Shown: positions 17,287-26,378, counted from the first letter of the stretch. The stretch is DNA of 64,000 bases from Zafaria ginkgonis (GCF_039540195.1 NZ_BAABEO010000012.1:124001-188000); one strand, 5' to 3'. Numbers and translations: made by a program. The notes: generated by a model not told the origin, from the letters alone.

Positions 17287-18378
17287 ATGACCAAAATGTT
17301 CGAATCCGTCCAAGGCCTGCTCGACGAACACGCCGATCTGCAGCGCCAGCTCAGCGACCCCGCCGTCTACCAGGACCAGGCGCTGGCCCGCAAGCTCGGC
17401 CGCCGCGGCGCCCAGCTGAACGGCATCGTCGAGGCCCACCGGCGCTGGAAGCAGATCACCGAGGACCTCGACGCCGCCCGCGAGATGGCCGCCGAGGACC
17501 CCGACTTCGCGGACGAGGTCGCCGAGCTCGAGGAGTCGCTGCCGGCCGCCGAGGAGAAGCTGCGCCGGCTGCTGATCCCGCGCGACCCCAACGACGCCCG
17601 CAACGTGATCCTCGAGGTCAAGGGCGGCGAAGGCGGCGACGAGGCGGCCCTGTTCGCCGCCGACCTGCTGCGCATGTACACGCGCTACGCCGAGTCCAAG
17701 GGCTGGAAGACGGAGATGATCTCCTACAACGAGTCCGACCTGGGCGGCTACAAGGACGCCCAGGTGGCCATCAAGGGCGGCTCCAACGACCCGGCCGAGG
17801 GCGTCTACGCGCACCTGAAGTACGAGGGCGGGGTGCACCGCGTCCAGCGCGTTCCCGTCACCGAGTCCCAGGGCCGCATCCACACCTCGGCCGCCGGCGT
17901 GCTGGTGCTGCCTGAGGTCGACGAGCCCGAAGAGATCGAGATCCACCAGAACGACCTCAAGATCGACGTCTACCGCTCCTCCGGCCCGGGCGGGCAGTCC
18001 GTCAACACCACCGACTCCGCGGTGCGCATCACCCACCTGCCCACCGGCATCGTGGTGGCGATGCAGAACGAGAAGTCGCAGCTGCAGAACCGCGAGGCCG
18101 CGATGCGCGTGCTGCGCTCGCGCCTGCTGGCCCACCAGCAGGAGATCATCGACGCCGAAAACTCCGCGGTGCGCGCGTCCCAGGTGCGCACCATGGACCG
18201 CTCCGAGCGCATCCGCACCTACAACTTCCCGGAAAACCGCATCGCCGACCACCGCACCGGCTACAAGGCGTACAACCTGGACGCGGTCATGAACGGCGAC
18301 CTCGAGCCGGTCATCCAGTCCTGCATCGAGGTGGACGAGCAGTCCCGCCTCGACGCCCTCGCCGACGAGAAGAAGTAG
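17287..18378 (+). CDS. prfA: Peptide chain release factor 1
   Basis: A 363-residue class I release factor that recognises UAA and UAG and triggers peptide release. The catalytic GGQ is at residues 235-237 (SSGPGGQSVNTTDS). The stop-codon-reading PxT motif appears as PVT in RVPVTESQGRIHTSA, which marks RF1, not RF2. The ATG follows GAGAAAGAG. prmC, whose product methylates the GGQ glutamine, begins 8 bp after the stop. In M. tuberculosis rpmE lies between rho and prfA; it is absent here. Confidence 0.97.
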   Translation: MTKMFESVQGLLDEHADLQRQLSDPAVYQDQALARKLGRRGAQLNGIVEAHRRWKQITEDLDAAREMAAEDPDFADEVAELEESLPAAEEKLRRLLIPRDPNDARNVILEVKGGEGGDEAALFAADLLRMYTRYAESKGWKTEMISYNESDLGGYKDAQVAIKGGSNDPAEGVYAHLKYEGGVHRVQRVPVTESQGRIHTSAAGVLVLPEVDEPEEIEIHQNDLKIDVYRSSGPGGQSVNTTDSAVRITHLPTGIVVAMQNEKSQLQNREAAMRVLRSRLLAHQQEIIDAENSAVRASQVRTMDRSERIRTYNFPENRIADHRTGYKAYNLDAVMNGDLEPVIQSCIEVDEQSRLDALADEKK

Positions 18379-18385
18379 GCCCGCG

Positions 18386-19297
18386 GTGCCCCCGGCCGGA
18401 ACCGGCCCGCACGGAACCGGCCCGCAAGGTGAAGGCCGGGACCTGGGCCAGGCGCTGCGCGAGGCCGCGGCCCGGCTGGCCGAGGCCGGGGTGCCGACCC
18501 CGCGCGTGGACGCCGAGCTGCTGGCCGCCCACCTGCTTGGCGTCGGGCGCGGCCGCGTGGCCGCGCTGGCGCTGGCCGGGGCGGGCGTTCCGGAAGGCTT
18601 CGACGACCTGGTGGGGGAGCGCTGCCTGCGCATCCCGCTGCAGCACCTCACCGGCGTCGCGCACTTCCGCCACCTCGAACTGGCCGTGGGCCCGGGCGTC
18701 TTCGTTCCGCGCCCGGAGACCGAGGCGGTGGCCCAGCTGGCGATCGACCGTGCCGCGCTGCTGCCCGCGCCGGTGGTCGCCGACCTCGGCACCGGATCCG
18801 GCGCCATCGCGGCCGCCATCGCCTCCGAGGTGCCCGGGGCCCGCGTGGTCGCGGTGGAGCTCAGTGACCTTGCCCACGCCTGGGCCGAACGCAACCTGGC
18901 CCCGCACGGGGTGGAACTGGTCCTCGGGGACCTCGCCACCGCCCTGCCCGAACGCGACGGGACGTTCGACATCGTGGTCAGCAACCCGCCGTACATCCCC
19001 GCCGCGGCGGTCCCCAACGAGCCCGAGGCGCGGGACCACGATCCCCGAATGGCCCTCTACGGCGGCGGCGAGGACGGGATGCGCCTGCCCGCGGCGGCGG
19101 CGGCGACCGCGGCCCGGCTGCTCAAGCCCGGCGGGTTCTTCGTCATGGAGCACGCCGAGGTGCAGGCCCCGGCGGTCGCCGCGCTGCTGCGCGCCAGCGG
19201 CGCCTGGGACGAGGTTCAGACCCACCGGGACCTCACCGGCCGCGACCGCTGCACCTCCGGCATCCGCCGCCATCCACAGACTCGCATGGAAGAATGA
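18386..19297 (+). CDS. prmC: Release factor glutamine methyltransferase
   Basis: A 303-residue SAM-dependent methyltransferase that methylates the glutamine of the GGQ motif in release factors. SAM-binding motif VADLGTGSGAIAAA and catalytic SNPPYIP (NPPY, binding the target glutamine) are both present, as is the FVPRPETE motif. The N-terminal helical bundle that recognises release factors spans about residues 15-80. GTG 18386 directly follows prfA. Its last four bases (ATGA) overlap the next gene, so the two are translationally coupled. Confidence 0.94.
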   Translation: MPPAGTGPHGTGPQGEGRDLGQALREAAARLAEAGVPTPRVDAELLAAHLLGVGRGRVAALALAGAGVPEGFDDLVGERCLRIPLQHLTGVAHFRHLELAVGPGVFVPRPETEAVAQLAIDRAALLPAPVVADLGTGSGAIAAAIASEVPGARVVAVELSDLAHAWAERNLAPHGVELVLGDLATALPERDGTFDIVVSNPPYIPAAAVPNEPEARDHDPRMALYGGGEDGMRLPAAAAATAARLLKPGGFFVMEHAEVQAPAVAALLRASGAWDEVQTHRDLTGRDRCTSGIRRHPQTRMEE

Positions 19298-19980
19298 CCC
19301 CCGTGACATCACGCTTTGACTGCCAGAACGCAACGGAAAAGACCGCCGGCCTCGAGGCCGCCCGCGCAGCCATCGCGGCCAAGCAGTGCGTGGTGCTGCC
19401 GACTGACACCGTCTACGGCATTGCCGCCGACGCGTTCTCCCCGCAGGCCGTCGCCACGCTGCTGGCGGCCAAGGGCCGCGGCCGCACCATGCCGCCACCG
19501 GTCCTGATCCCGCGCGCGGCCACCCTGGACGGGCTGGCCATCGACGTGAACGACGACGCCCGCGCGCTGGCCGAGGCGTTCTGGCCCGGCCCGCTGACCC
19601 TGATCCTGCGCTCCCAGCCGTCGCTGACCTGGGACCTGGGGGAGACCCGCGGAACCGTCGCGCTGCGCATCCCGGACGACGCGCTGGCCCGCGAACTGCT
19701 CGAGGCCACCGGCCCGCTGGCCGTGTCCTCGGCCAACCGCACCGGACACTCCGCCGCGGCCACCGCCGCCGAGGCCGAGGATCAGCTCGGCGGCTCCGTC
19801 GAGGTCTACCTCGAGGACGGCCAGCGTCCGGTGGCGGGGGAGCCCCTGGCTTCCACGATCGTCGACTGCACCGGCGAGGTGCCCGCCGTCGTCCGCCAAG
19901 GAGCCCTGCCGCTGGACGAGCTGCGCCGCGTGGTTCCCTCCGTGCTCGGCCTCCGCGAGGAGCCGGCCACGCAGCCATGA
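19294..19980 (+). CDS. tsaC: L-threonylcarbamoyladenylate synthase (TsaC/Sua5 family)
   Basis: A 228-residue YrdC-fold protein that makes threonylcarbamoyl-AMP from threonine, bicarbonate and ATP for the t6A modification of ANN-decoding tRNAs. It has VLPTDTVYGIAADAF, the KGRGRTMPPP nucleotide-binding loop and the SSANRTGH motif. It lacks the C-terminal Sua5 domain, so it is the short type. ATG 19294 overlaps prmC by 4 bp; GTG 19303, with GGAAGA nine bases upstream, is an equally possible start. It overlaps the next gene by 4 bp as well. Confidence 0.92.
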   Translation: MTPVTSRFDCQNATEKTAGLEAARAAIAAKQCVVLPTDTVYGIAADAFSPQAVATLLAAKGRGRTMPPPVLIPRAATLDGLAIDVNDDARALAEAFWPGPLTLILRSQPSLTWDLGETRGTVALRIPDDALARELLEATGPLAVSSANRTGHSAAATAAEAEDQLGGSVEVYLEDGQRPVAGEPLASTIVDCTGEVPAVVRQGALPLDELRRVVPSVLGLREEPATQP

Positions 19981-21086
19981 GGGTCTACATCCTGCTCATG
20001 GGCGTCGCGTTCGCGACGTCCTACATGCTCACGCCGGTGATGCGCCGGCTGGGCCTGAGGGTCATGGGATCGGCCCCGCTGCGCGACCGCGACGTCCACC
20101 AGAGCCCCATCCCCAAGCTCGGCGGGGTCGCGATGATCGCCGGCATCCTGGTGGGCCTGCTGGTGGCCTCCCAGATCCCGTTCCTGAGCGGCGTCTTCAG
20201 CCATACGTCCCAGGTGCTGGGCGTCGTCACCGCCGCCTGCCTGATCCTGCTGATCGGCGTGGCCGACGACATCTGGGACCTGCGCTGGTACGTCAAGTTC
20301 GCCGGCCAGACGCTGGTGGGACTGGTCGTCGCGTTCTCCGGCGTCCGGCTGGAGGCCATGCCCGTGGGCTGGATCCACATCTCCAACGAGCCGCTCCAGA
20401 TCGCGCTCACCACCTTCCTGGTGGTCCTTACCATGAACGCCATCAACTTCGTCGACGGCCTGGACGGGCTGGCGGCGGGGATGGCCGCCATCGGTGCCGC
20501 CGCGTTCTTCATCTACTGCTACGTCCTGGCGCGCACCATCAACGAGTACGACCATTCCAACTACTCGGCCCTGCTGATGGCCCTGCTGCTGGGCGCGTGC
20601 CTGGGCTTCCTGCCGCACAACTTCAACCCCGCGAAGATCTTCATGGGGGAGTCCGGTGCCATGATCATCGGCCTGATGATGGCCGTGGCGACGATCGCGG
20701 TGACCACCGACCTCGACGCGCTGGAGGGCTTCCGCTTCCGCAACGTGCCCGCCTACATGCCGATCATCCTGCCCATCGCGGTGATCCTGCTGCCGGTGGC
20801 CGACCTGTTCCTGGCCGTGATCCGGCGCACCGCCCGGGGACGTTCGCCGTTCTCCGCGGACCGCGGGCACCTGCACCACAAGCTGGTCGACGGCGGCTAC
20901 ACCCACCGCCAGGCGGTGCTGATGCTGTACCTGTGGTCGGCGCTGGTCGCCTTCGGCACGGTGTCCTTCAACTTCTTCGACGCGCGCGTGCTGATCCCCG
21001 TGCTGGCCGTGCTGCTGGTCGGAGCCGCGTGGCTGACCATGCGCCCGCTGCTGCGCCACGCGCGCGGCGGCAGGGACGGAAGCTAG
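19977..21086 (+). CDS. wecA: UDP-GlcNAc:undecaprenyl-phosphate GlcNAc-1-phosphate transferase (WecA/MraY family)
   Basis: A 369-residue polytopic membrane enzyme of the glycosyltransferase-4 family, with about ten to eleven membrane segments. Diagnostic sites are NAINFVDGLDGLAAG (metal-binding DGLDG), FNPAKIFMGESGA and the cytosolic DRGHLHHKLVDGGYTH loop, which resembles WecA-type and not MraY-type enzymes. It should start lipid-linked glycan synthesis (linkage unit of a wall polymer) at the inner face of the membrane. The position between tsaC and the atp operon matches Rv1302. It overlaps tsaC by ATGA. Confidence 0.88.
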   Translation: MRVYILLMGVAFATSYMLTPVMRRLGLRVMGSAPLRDRDVHQSPIPKLGGVAMIAGILVGLLVASQIPFLSGVFSHTSQVLGVVTAACLILLIGVADDIWDLRWYVKFAGQTLVGLVVAFSGVRLEAMPVGWIHISNEPLQIALTTFLVVLTMNAINFVDGLDGLAAGMAAIGAAAFFIYCYVLARTINEYDHSNYSALLMALLLGACLGFLPHNFNPAKIFMGESGAMIIGLMMAVATIAVTTDLDALEGFRFRNVPAYMPIILPIAVILLPVADLFLAVIRRTARGRSPFSADRGHLHHKLVDGGYTHRQAVLMLYLWSALVAFGTVSFNFFDARVLIPVLAVLLVGAAWLTMRPLLRHARGGRDGS

Positions 21087-21157
21087 CGAACGCAGCGTGT
21101 GACCGGCGGCACAGTCGACCCGGGCGTCACGGAACCGAATGGAAGTTCTATCTCGTG

Positions 21158-21163
21158 TAGAAT
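21158..21163 (+). promoter_or_regulatory. Probable atp operon -10 element
   Basis: TAGAAT at 21158-21163 lies in a clearly AT-richer patch of the 140-bp gap between the wecA-like gene and the first atp-cluster gene. No good -35 is visible at the usual distance. It would give a leader of about 57 nt before ATG 21227. Confidence 0.4.
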
Positions 21164-21226
21164 TTTCGCTGGTGCCCACTCCGGCGCCAATCACTAGATT
21201 CACGCACCGTAAGCGACGGGACCACC

Positions 21227-21736
21227 ATGACCACCAACGGCAGCGGGAGGCCATCCGTGCCCTCCGTCTCCGGGGCCACCCCGGGGCCGTGGTTGGCGAT
21301 CCTGCGCACGTGCCTGCTGGCCACCGCGGCCCTCGTGGCGGTGCTCGCCGTCGTCGCCGGCTTCGTGGCCGGAACGCCGGCGGCCGCGGCCAGCGCCGCC
21401 CTGGGCGGTCTGCTCGTTGCGGTGTTCTTCGGCATCAGCCTGCTGATCGGCCACCTCGTCGGCCGGCGCAACCCCTCGGCCGCGCTCGGCGCCTTCCTGG
21501 CCGGGTACGTCGTCAAGGTACTTGGCTTCGGTGTCCTCGCCTTCGGGTTCGGGCGTCCCGAGTGGCTGGACACGCGGTGGTTCTTCGTGGCCGCCGTCGC
21601 GTCCGTGGTGGTGTGGCAGGCCGCCGAGCTGCGCGCCTTCTCGAAGCTGCGCCTGCGCCTCTACGGCGACCCCACCGACGGCAGCGGCCCCATTGACGGG
21701 CCTGGGACGCAGGGGGGAGGCCCCCGTGGGCACTGA
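21227..21736 (+). CDS. AtpI-like membrane protein
   Basis: A 169-residue protein with four hydrophobic segments (about residues 22-45, 50-78, 84-108 and 115-135) and a Gly/Pro-rich tail. No catalytic motif is visible. Its place directly upstream of the ATP synthase operon and its topology match the ATP synthase I (AtpI) family, thought to help assemble the Fo c-ring or move ions; M. tuberculosis has Rv1303 in this slot. It overlaps the next small gene by 11 bp. The assignment rests more on position than on sequence. Confidence 0.72.
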   Translation: MTTNGSGRPSVPSVSGATPGPWLAILRTCLLATAALVAVLAVVAGFVAGTPAAAASAALGGLLVAVFFGISLLIGHLVGRRNPSAALGAFLAGYVVKVLGFGVLAFGFGRPEWLDTRWFFVAAVASVVVWQAAELRAFSKLRLRLYGDPTDGSGPIDGPGTQGGGPRGH

Positions 21737-21968
21737 AAACACCGAGGGCCCGCGCGCCGCCGGAATGACCTGGCGGCGGGCCGTTACCACCTATGTCCTT
21801 GGCGGGATCCTCGCCTGGGGTTTGATAGGGTGGGGGTTGGACTTCCTGTTGCATACCCGCTGGATCTGGATCGTCGGCGCCGTTTTGGGCGCGGGCGGAG
21901 GGTATTACCTGGCCCGCCTCCACCGAGACGACCGCGCCCCCGGGCGCGGCGCGGAGGAAAAATCGTGA
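21726..21968 (+). CDS. AtpZ-like small membrane protein
   Basis: An 80-residue protein from GTG 21726, preceded by GGGGGAGG. It has two membrane segments, YVLGGILAWGLIGWGLDFLL and WIWIVGAVLGAGGGYYLAR, the latter in the glycine-rich form typical of AtpZ/ATPase_gene1 proteins that accompany Fo genes and are linked to c-ring assembly. It overlaps the AtpI-like gene and lies 88 bp before atpB. The open frame extends upstream to 21522, but that part overlaps the previous gene with no homology-like features. Confidence 0.65.
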   Translation: MGTENTEGPRAAGMTWRRAVTTYVLGGILAWGLIGWGLDFLLHTRWIWIVGAVLGAGGGYYLARLHRDDRAPGRGAEEKS

Positions 21969-22056
21969 CAGCCCAAAAACTTCATTTGGGGGACAGCCGC
22001 GCCGCGGCGGACCACCCACCATGCCCAATGACGGACACCTGCAGAGAGGAAACGCG

Positions 22057-22860
22057 TTGATCGCGCTTGCGCTTCCGGCGGAAACTGAAAATGGCAGCTT
22101 TGAGGCCCCCGGTCTAGAAGATCTGCACCTGCCCAACATCATTCCCTGGATGGGGGAGGGCGCGGGCTTCAACAAGCAGATGCTGCTGGTCCTGCTGTCC
22201 GTCGTGCTGATCTCCTGGTTCTTCGTTGCGGCCGCGCGCCGCGGGAAGATGGTTCCGGGCAAGTTCCAGTTCTTGGGCGAGTGGGGCTACGGCTTCGTCC
22301 GCAACTCCGTCGGCAAGGACGTCATCGGCGAACGGGACTTCAAGCCCTTCGTGCCGCTGCTGGTCTCCCTCTTCTTCTTCATCCTGGTGAACAACTTCTT
22401 CGGCTCGATCCCGCTGATCCAGCTGCCGACCACCTCGCACGTCGGCACCGCCTACGCCTTGGCCGGCATCGTGTACGTCTTCTGGATCGGCCTCGGCCTC
22501 AAGAAGCACGGCCTGCGCTACTTCAAGGTCGCCACCGTGCCCTCCGGCGTGCCGAAGGCGATCCTGCCGCTGATCATCCTGATCGAGATCATCTCCACCT
22601 TCCTGGTCCGCCCGATCACGCACAGCCTCCGTCTCTTCGCGACCATGCTGTCGGGCCACCTGATCATCGCCCTTTCCGCCGCCGGCACCGCCTACCTCTT
22701 CCTTGACGCTGACGGGCCGCTGAAGGCGCTGGGCGTGCTGACCTTCGCGGGCGGCGTCGGGATGTACCTGTTCGAAGTCATGATCCAGGTCCTGCAGGCC
22801 TACGTGTTCGTCCTGCTGACCGCGATCTACATCCAAGGCTCCCTGGCCGAGGACCACTAG
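22057..22860 (+). CDS. atpB: ATP synthase Fo subunit a
   Basis: A 267-residue membrane subunit forming the proton half-channels against the c-ring. The essential arginine is in ITHSLRLFATMLSGH. Five to six membrane helices are visible. I place the start at TTG 22057, giving MIALALPAETENG, because AGAGAGGA lies 6 bp before it; the in-frame ATG at 22021 has no ribosome binding site. The first gene of the structural Fo set. Confidence 0.94.
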   Translation: MIALALPAETENGSFEAPGLEDLHLPNIIPWMGEGAGFNKQMLLVLLSVVLISWFFVAAARRGKMVPGKFQFLGEWGYGFVRNSVGKDVIGERDFKPFVPLLVSLFFFILVNNFFGSIPLIQLPTTSHVGTAYALAGIVYVFWIGLGLKKHGLRYFKVATVPSGVPKAILPLIILIEIISTFLVRPITHSLRLFATMLSGHLIIALSAAGTAYLFLDADGPLKALGVLTFAGGVGMYLFEVMIQVLQAYVFVLLTAIYIQGSLAEDH

Positions 22861-22863
22861 ACC

Positions 22864-22879
22864 ATCCCCTCGCGGGGAT
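22864..22879 (+). promoter_or_regulatory. Hairpin between atpB and atpE
   Basis: ATCCCC-TCGC-GGGGAT, a 6-bp stem with a four-base loop, starts 3 bp after the atpB stop. The c subunit is needed in about ten copies per complex, so a processing or stabilising element before atpE is plausible, but this is inference. Confidence 0.4.
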
Positions 22880-22941
22880 CGATGCAAAACCAGCAACCTG
22901 TCGCGGGCCAGTAAGGCGCACGGCATCTTGAAAGGAAAACA

Positions 22942-23157
22942 ATGGAAGTTCACGGCTCTCTCAACCTCATCGGCTACGGTCTGTCCGCCATCGGTGGTGG
23001 TATCGGTGTGGGTCTCGTCTTCGCCGCCTACATCAACGGTGTTGCCCGCCAGCCGGAGGCCCAGCGCGTCCTGCAGCCGATCGCCTTCCTGGGCCTGGCC
23101 CTGACCGAGGCCCTCGCCATCCTCGGCCTGGTGTTCGCCTTCGTTATCGGCGCCTAA
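22942..23157 (+). CDS. atpE: ATP synthase Fo subunit c
   Basis: A 71-residue proteolipid of two helices joined by the polar loop R36-Q37-P38. The proton-carrying carboxylate is E56 in LTEALAILG. Helix 1 has the close-packing GGGIGVG run. The ATG follows GAAAGGAAAA, one of the best ribosome binding sites in the window, as expected for the high-copy subunit. This protein is the target of bedaquiline in mycobacteria. Confidence 0.97.
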   Translation: MEVHGSLNLIGYGLSAIGGGIGVGLVFAAYINGVARQPEAQRVLQPIAFLGLALTEALAILGLVFAFVIGA

Positions 23158-23207
23158 GGGCACCCCTTCCATAACGCAGGCTCTGGTTATAGAAAGACGG
23201 GTGAAAT

Positions 23208-23756
23208 ATGAACAACGCAGTTATCCTCGCAGCTGAAGCAGCCAACCCGCTGATTCCCAACGTGTGGGAAATCGTGGTGACGGTCGTCGGCTTCGCCATC
23301 CTGCTGTTCATCGTCAACAAGTTTGTCGTTCCGGCATTCGAGAAGACCTATGAAGAGCGTTCGGCAGCCATCGAAGGCGGCATCGCCAAGGCCGAGGCCG
23401 CACAGGCCGAGGCCAATGCCGCACTGGAGTCGTACAAGCAGCAGCTGACCGACGCCCGCACCGAGGCAAACCGCATCCGTGAGGAAGCGCGCGCCGAAGG
23501 TGCACAGATCCTGGCCGACCTCAAGGTGAAGGCGGCGGCCGAGTCCGCGCGCATCACCGAGCAGGCCCACGTCCAGATCGAGGCGGAGCGCCAGGCGGCC
23601 GTTGCGTCCCTGCGCAACGAGGTCGGTACCCTGGCCACCGCGCTGGCCGGCAAGATCGTTGGCGAGTCCCTCGCCGACGACGCCCGCTCCGCACGTGTGG
23701 TGGACCGCTTCCTGTCCGACCTCGAGTCCCAGCAGAGCGCAGGTGCATCGAACTAA
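23208..23756 (+). CDS. atpF: ATP synthase Fo subunit b
   Basis: A 182-residue peripheral-stalk subunit: one N-terminal membrane helix (about residues 15-40, WEIVVTVVGFAILLFIVNKFVV) then a long Ala/Glu/Lys/Arg-rich coiled coil through residue 170. It links Fo to the delta subunit on F1. Its stop overlaps the atpH start by one base (TAATG). Confidence 0.95.
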   Translation: MNNAVILAAEAANPLIPNVWEIVVTVVGFAILLFIVNKFVVPAFEKTYEERSAAIEGGIAKAEAAQAEANAALESYKQQLTDARTEANRIREEARAEGAQILADLKVKAAAESARITEQAHVQIEAERQAAVASLRNEVGTLATALAGKIVGESLADDARSARVVDRFLSDLESQQSAGASN

Positions 23757-24571
23757 TGGCAGGTGTATCGAGCGAGTCATTGTCCGCGGCGCAGGCCGCG
23801 CTGGAGGCCAAGCTGCCGACGGCGACCCTGTCCCTGGCGGAGGACCTCTTTGGCATCCTTGGCATTCTGGACGGCAACCCCGGACTGCTCCGCGCCCTGA
23901 CTGATCCGGCTCGCGAGGGCAAGGACAAGGCTGCGCTGGTTTCGCAGCTCCTGGCGGGAAAGGTCTCGGCCAACGCCGTGGCCATCGCCGCCGGCCTTGC
24001 TTCCGCCCGCTGGGGCTCGGCACGTGACATTGTGGACGCACTGGAGACCCTGGCCGCCTCGGTGGCGATTGCCGTCGCCGAGAACCAGGGGCTCGGCCCC
24101 GCAGGCCTCGAGGCCCTTGAAGCGGACCTTTTCCGGTTCAATCAAGTGGTCGGGTCCAACCACGAGCTGCAGCGCGCACTCGACGATTCGCGGGCGACCG
24201 CCGAGGCGCGCAGCGCCCTGGCACTGAACGTCGTCCCCGGGATCGGCGAAGTCGCCCGCCTGCTGGTGGCCCAGGCTGTTGCCGCCCCGCGCGGCCTCAA
24301 GCCGGTGGCACTGGTGCAGCGCTTCCTGGAGCTTGTTGCCAAGCGGCAGCAGCGGTGGATTGCACAGGTCAGCGTCACCCGTCCGCTGACGGCGGAGCAG
24401 CTCCACCGCCTGCAGGCCGGCCTGGACAACCTCTACGGGCGCAAGCTGAAGATCAATGTCACCGTCGACCCGACACTAGTTGGTGGCGTCCGCGTGGCCG
24501 TGGGGGACGAGGTTGTTGACGCAACCGCCGCCACCCGCCTCGCGGAACTCCGCCGGAGGCTGGCAGGCTAG
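23756..24571 (+). CDS. atpH: ATP synthase F1 subunit delta
   Basis: A 271-residue subunit linking the b stalk to the top of F1. The length matches the longer actinobacterial delta (about 270 versus 177 residues in E. coli). The C-terminal part holds the conserved LRRLQAGL-like and KINVTVDPTLVGGVRVAVGDEVVD sequence of the OSCP family. The start overlaps the atpF stop by one base. Base composition is a little less GC-biased than in the F1 genes that follow. Confidence 0.93.
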   Translation: MAGVSSESLSAAQAALEAKLPTATLSLAEDLFGILGILDGNPGLLRALTDPAREGKDKAALVSQLLAGKVSANAVAIAAGLASARWGSARDIVDALETLAASVAIAVAENQGLGPAGLEALEADLFRFNQVVGSNHELQRALDDSRATAEARSALALNVVPGIGEVARLLVAQAVAAPRGLKPVALVQRFLELVAKRQQRWIAQVSVTRPLTAEQLHRLQAGLDNLYGRKLKINVTVDPTLVGGVRVAVGDEVVDATAATRLAELRRRLAG

Positions 24572-24586
24572 GACCCTTCGGGGTCC
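24571..24586 (+). promoter_or_regulatory. UUCG-loop hairpin between atpH and atpA
   Basis: GGACCC-TTCG-GGGTCC directly at the atpH stop forms a 6-bp stem closed by a very stable UUCG tetraloop. It precedes the F1 genes and may set an mRNA end or processing point. Confidence 0.4.
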
Positions 24587-24674
24587 TGGCCTGGCGCCCG
24601 AGAACAGACATCACACCCCGGTCGTCGCTGCGAAACAAGGCGATGATCACAATTTAGGAGAGCAGGGACTGCAG

Positions 24675-26312
24675 ATGGCCGAATTGACCATCAACGCCGA
24701 TGACGTCCGCAATGCCTTGAACGAATTCGCGGCGTCCTATGAACCGGGCACCGCGGAGCGCGTCGAGGTCGGCCACGTCACAACGGCTGGCGACGGCATC
24801 GCCAAGGTGGAGGGTCTTCCCTCCGTCATGGCCAACGAGCTGATTCGCTTCGAAGACGGCACCCTGGGCCTGGCCCAGAACCTCGACACCCGCGAGATCG
24901 GCGTCGTCGTGCTTGGCGACTTCACCGGCATCGAAGAAGGCCAGGAAGTCTACCGCACCGGGGAGATCCTCTCCGTGCCGGTCGGCGACGCCTTCCTCGG
25001 CCGCGTGGTCGACCCGCTGGGCCAGCCCATCGACGACCTCGGCGCCATCGAGGCCGAAGGCCGCCGCGCCCTGGAGCTCCAGGCTCCGGGCGTCACCCAG
25101 CGCAAGTCGGTCCACGAGCCGCTGCAGACCGGCCTCAAGGCCATCGACGCGATGATCCCGATCGGCCGTGGCCAGCGCCAGCTGATCATTGGCGACCGCC
25201 AGACCGGCAAGACCGCCATCGCGGTGGACACGATCATCAACCAGAAGGCCAACTGGGCCACGGGCGATGTCACCAAGCAGGTCCGCTGCATCTACGTCGC
25301 GATCGGCCAGAAGGCCTCCACCATCGCGGCCGTGCGCCAGACCCTCGAGGACAACGGCGCGCTGGAGTACACCACCATCGTGGCCTCCCCGGCGTCCGAC
25401 TCCGCGGGCTTCAAGTACCTGGCCCCGTACGCCGGCTCGGCGATCGGCCAGCACTGGATGTACGGCGGCAAGCACGTCCTCATCGTGTTCGATGACCTGT
25501 CCAAGCAGGCCGAGGCCTACCGTGCGGTGTCCCTGCTGCTTCGCCGTCCGCCGGGACGCGAAGCCTACCCGGGCGACGTGTTCTACCTGCACTCCCGCCT
25601 CCTGGAGCGTTGTGCCAAGCTCTCCGACGAGCTCGGCGCCGGCTCGATGACCGGCCTGCCGATCATCGAGACCAAGGCCAACGACGTCTCGGCCTACATC
25701 CCGACCAACGTCATCTCCATCACCGACGGACAGATCTTCCTGCAGTCGGACCTGTTCAACGCCAACCAGCGTCCGGCCGTCGACGTGGGCATCTCGGTGT
25801 CCCGCGTTGGTGGTGCCGCGCAGGTCAAGGCCATGAAGAAGGTCTCCGGCACGCTGAAGCTCGAGCTGGCCCAGTACCGCGACATGCAGGCCTTCGCCAT
25901 GTTCGCCTCGGACCTGGACGCCGCCTCCAAGCAGCAGCTGACCCGCGGCGCGCGCCTGATGGAACTGCTCAAGCAGGGCCAGTACGCACCGTTCCCGGTC
26001 GAGGAGCAGGTTGTCTCCGTCTGGGCCGGCACCAACGGCTACCTGGACGACGTCCCGGTCGAGGACGTCCGCCGCTTCGAGGCGGAATTCCTGGACTACC
26101 TGCGCCACCGCACCCAGGTCCTGACCACGCTGGCCCAGACCAACGTGCTCGAAGACTCCACGGTGGACGCGCTCAAGAGCGGCATCGCCGACTTCAAGCA
26201 GGGCTTCTTCGGCGTGGGCGACAGCCAGCTCGTCGCCGCGGGCCACGAGGAGTTCTCGGCACTGGGCGAAGAGAACGTCGACCAGGAAAAGATCGTCAAG
26301 CAGAAGCGCTGA
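24675..26312 (+). CDS. atpA: ATP synthase F1 subunit alpha
   Basis: A 545-residue non-catalytic nucleotide-binding subunit of the F1 hexamer. Walker A is GDRQTGKTA; the arginine-finger region ISVSRVGGAAQ is present. ATG 24675 follows AGGAGAGCAGGGA; the frame reaching back to 24480 overlaps atpH and is rejected. The C-terminal extension (ALGEENVDQEKIVKQ) is longer than in E. coli and matches the actinobacterial type, in which the extra C-terminal residues have been tied to restraint of ATP hydrolysis in mycobacteria. Confidence 0.97.
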   Translation: MAELTINADDVRNALNEFAASYEPGTAERVEVGHVTTAGDGIAKVEGLPSVMANELIRFEDGTLGLAQNLDTREIGVVVLGDFTGIEEGQEVYRTGEILSVPVGDAFLGRVVDPLGQPIDDLGAIEAEGRRALELQAPGVTQRKSVHEPLQTGLKAIDAMIPIGRGQRQLIIGDRQTGKTAIAVDTIINQKANWATGDVTKQVRCIYVAIGQKASTIAAVRQTLEDNGALEYTTIVASPASDSAGFKYLAPYAGSAIGQHWMYGGKHVLIVFDDLSKQAEAYRAVSLLLRRPPGREAYPGDVFYLHSRLLERCAKLSDELGAGSMTGLPIIETKANDVSAYIPTNVISITDGQIFLQSDLFNANQRPAVDVGISVSRVGGAAQVKAMKKVSGTLKLELAQYRDMQAFAMFASDLDAASKQQLTRGARLMELLKQGQYAPFPVEEQVVSVWAGTNGYLDDVPVEDVRRFEAEFLDYLRHRTQVLTTLAQTNVLEDSTVDALKSGIADFKQGFFGVGDSQLVAAGHEEFSALGEENVDQEKIVKQKR

Positions 26313-26326
26313 CCCCCATCCGCAAC

Positions 26327-26352
26327 GCGGTGCCGGCCCTGGCCGGCACCGC
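26327..26352 (+). promoter_or_regulatory. Hairpin between atpA and atpG
   Basis: A 12-bp GC-only inverted repeat (GCGGTGCCGGCC at 26327-26338 with 26341-26352) fills the gap between atpA and atpG. The AAGGAAAGGAAAA ribosome binding site of atpG follows. No T-run, so read-through is expected. Confidence 0.5.
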
Positions 26353-26378
26353 GTCCAGCGGATAAGGAAAGGAAAAAC

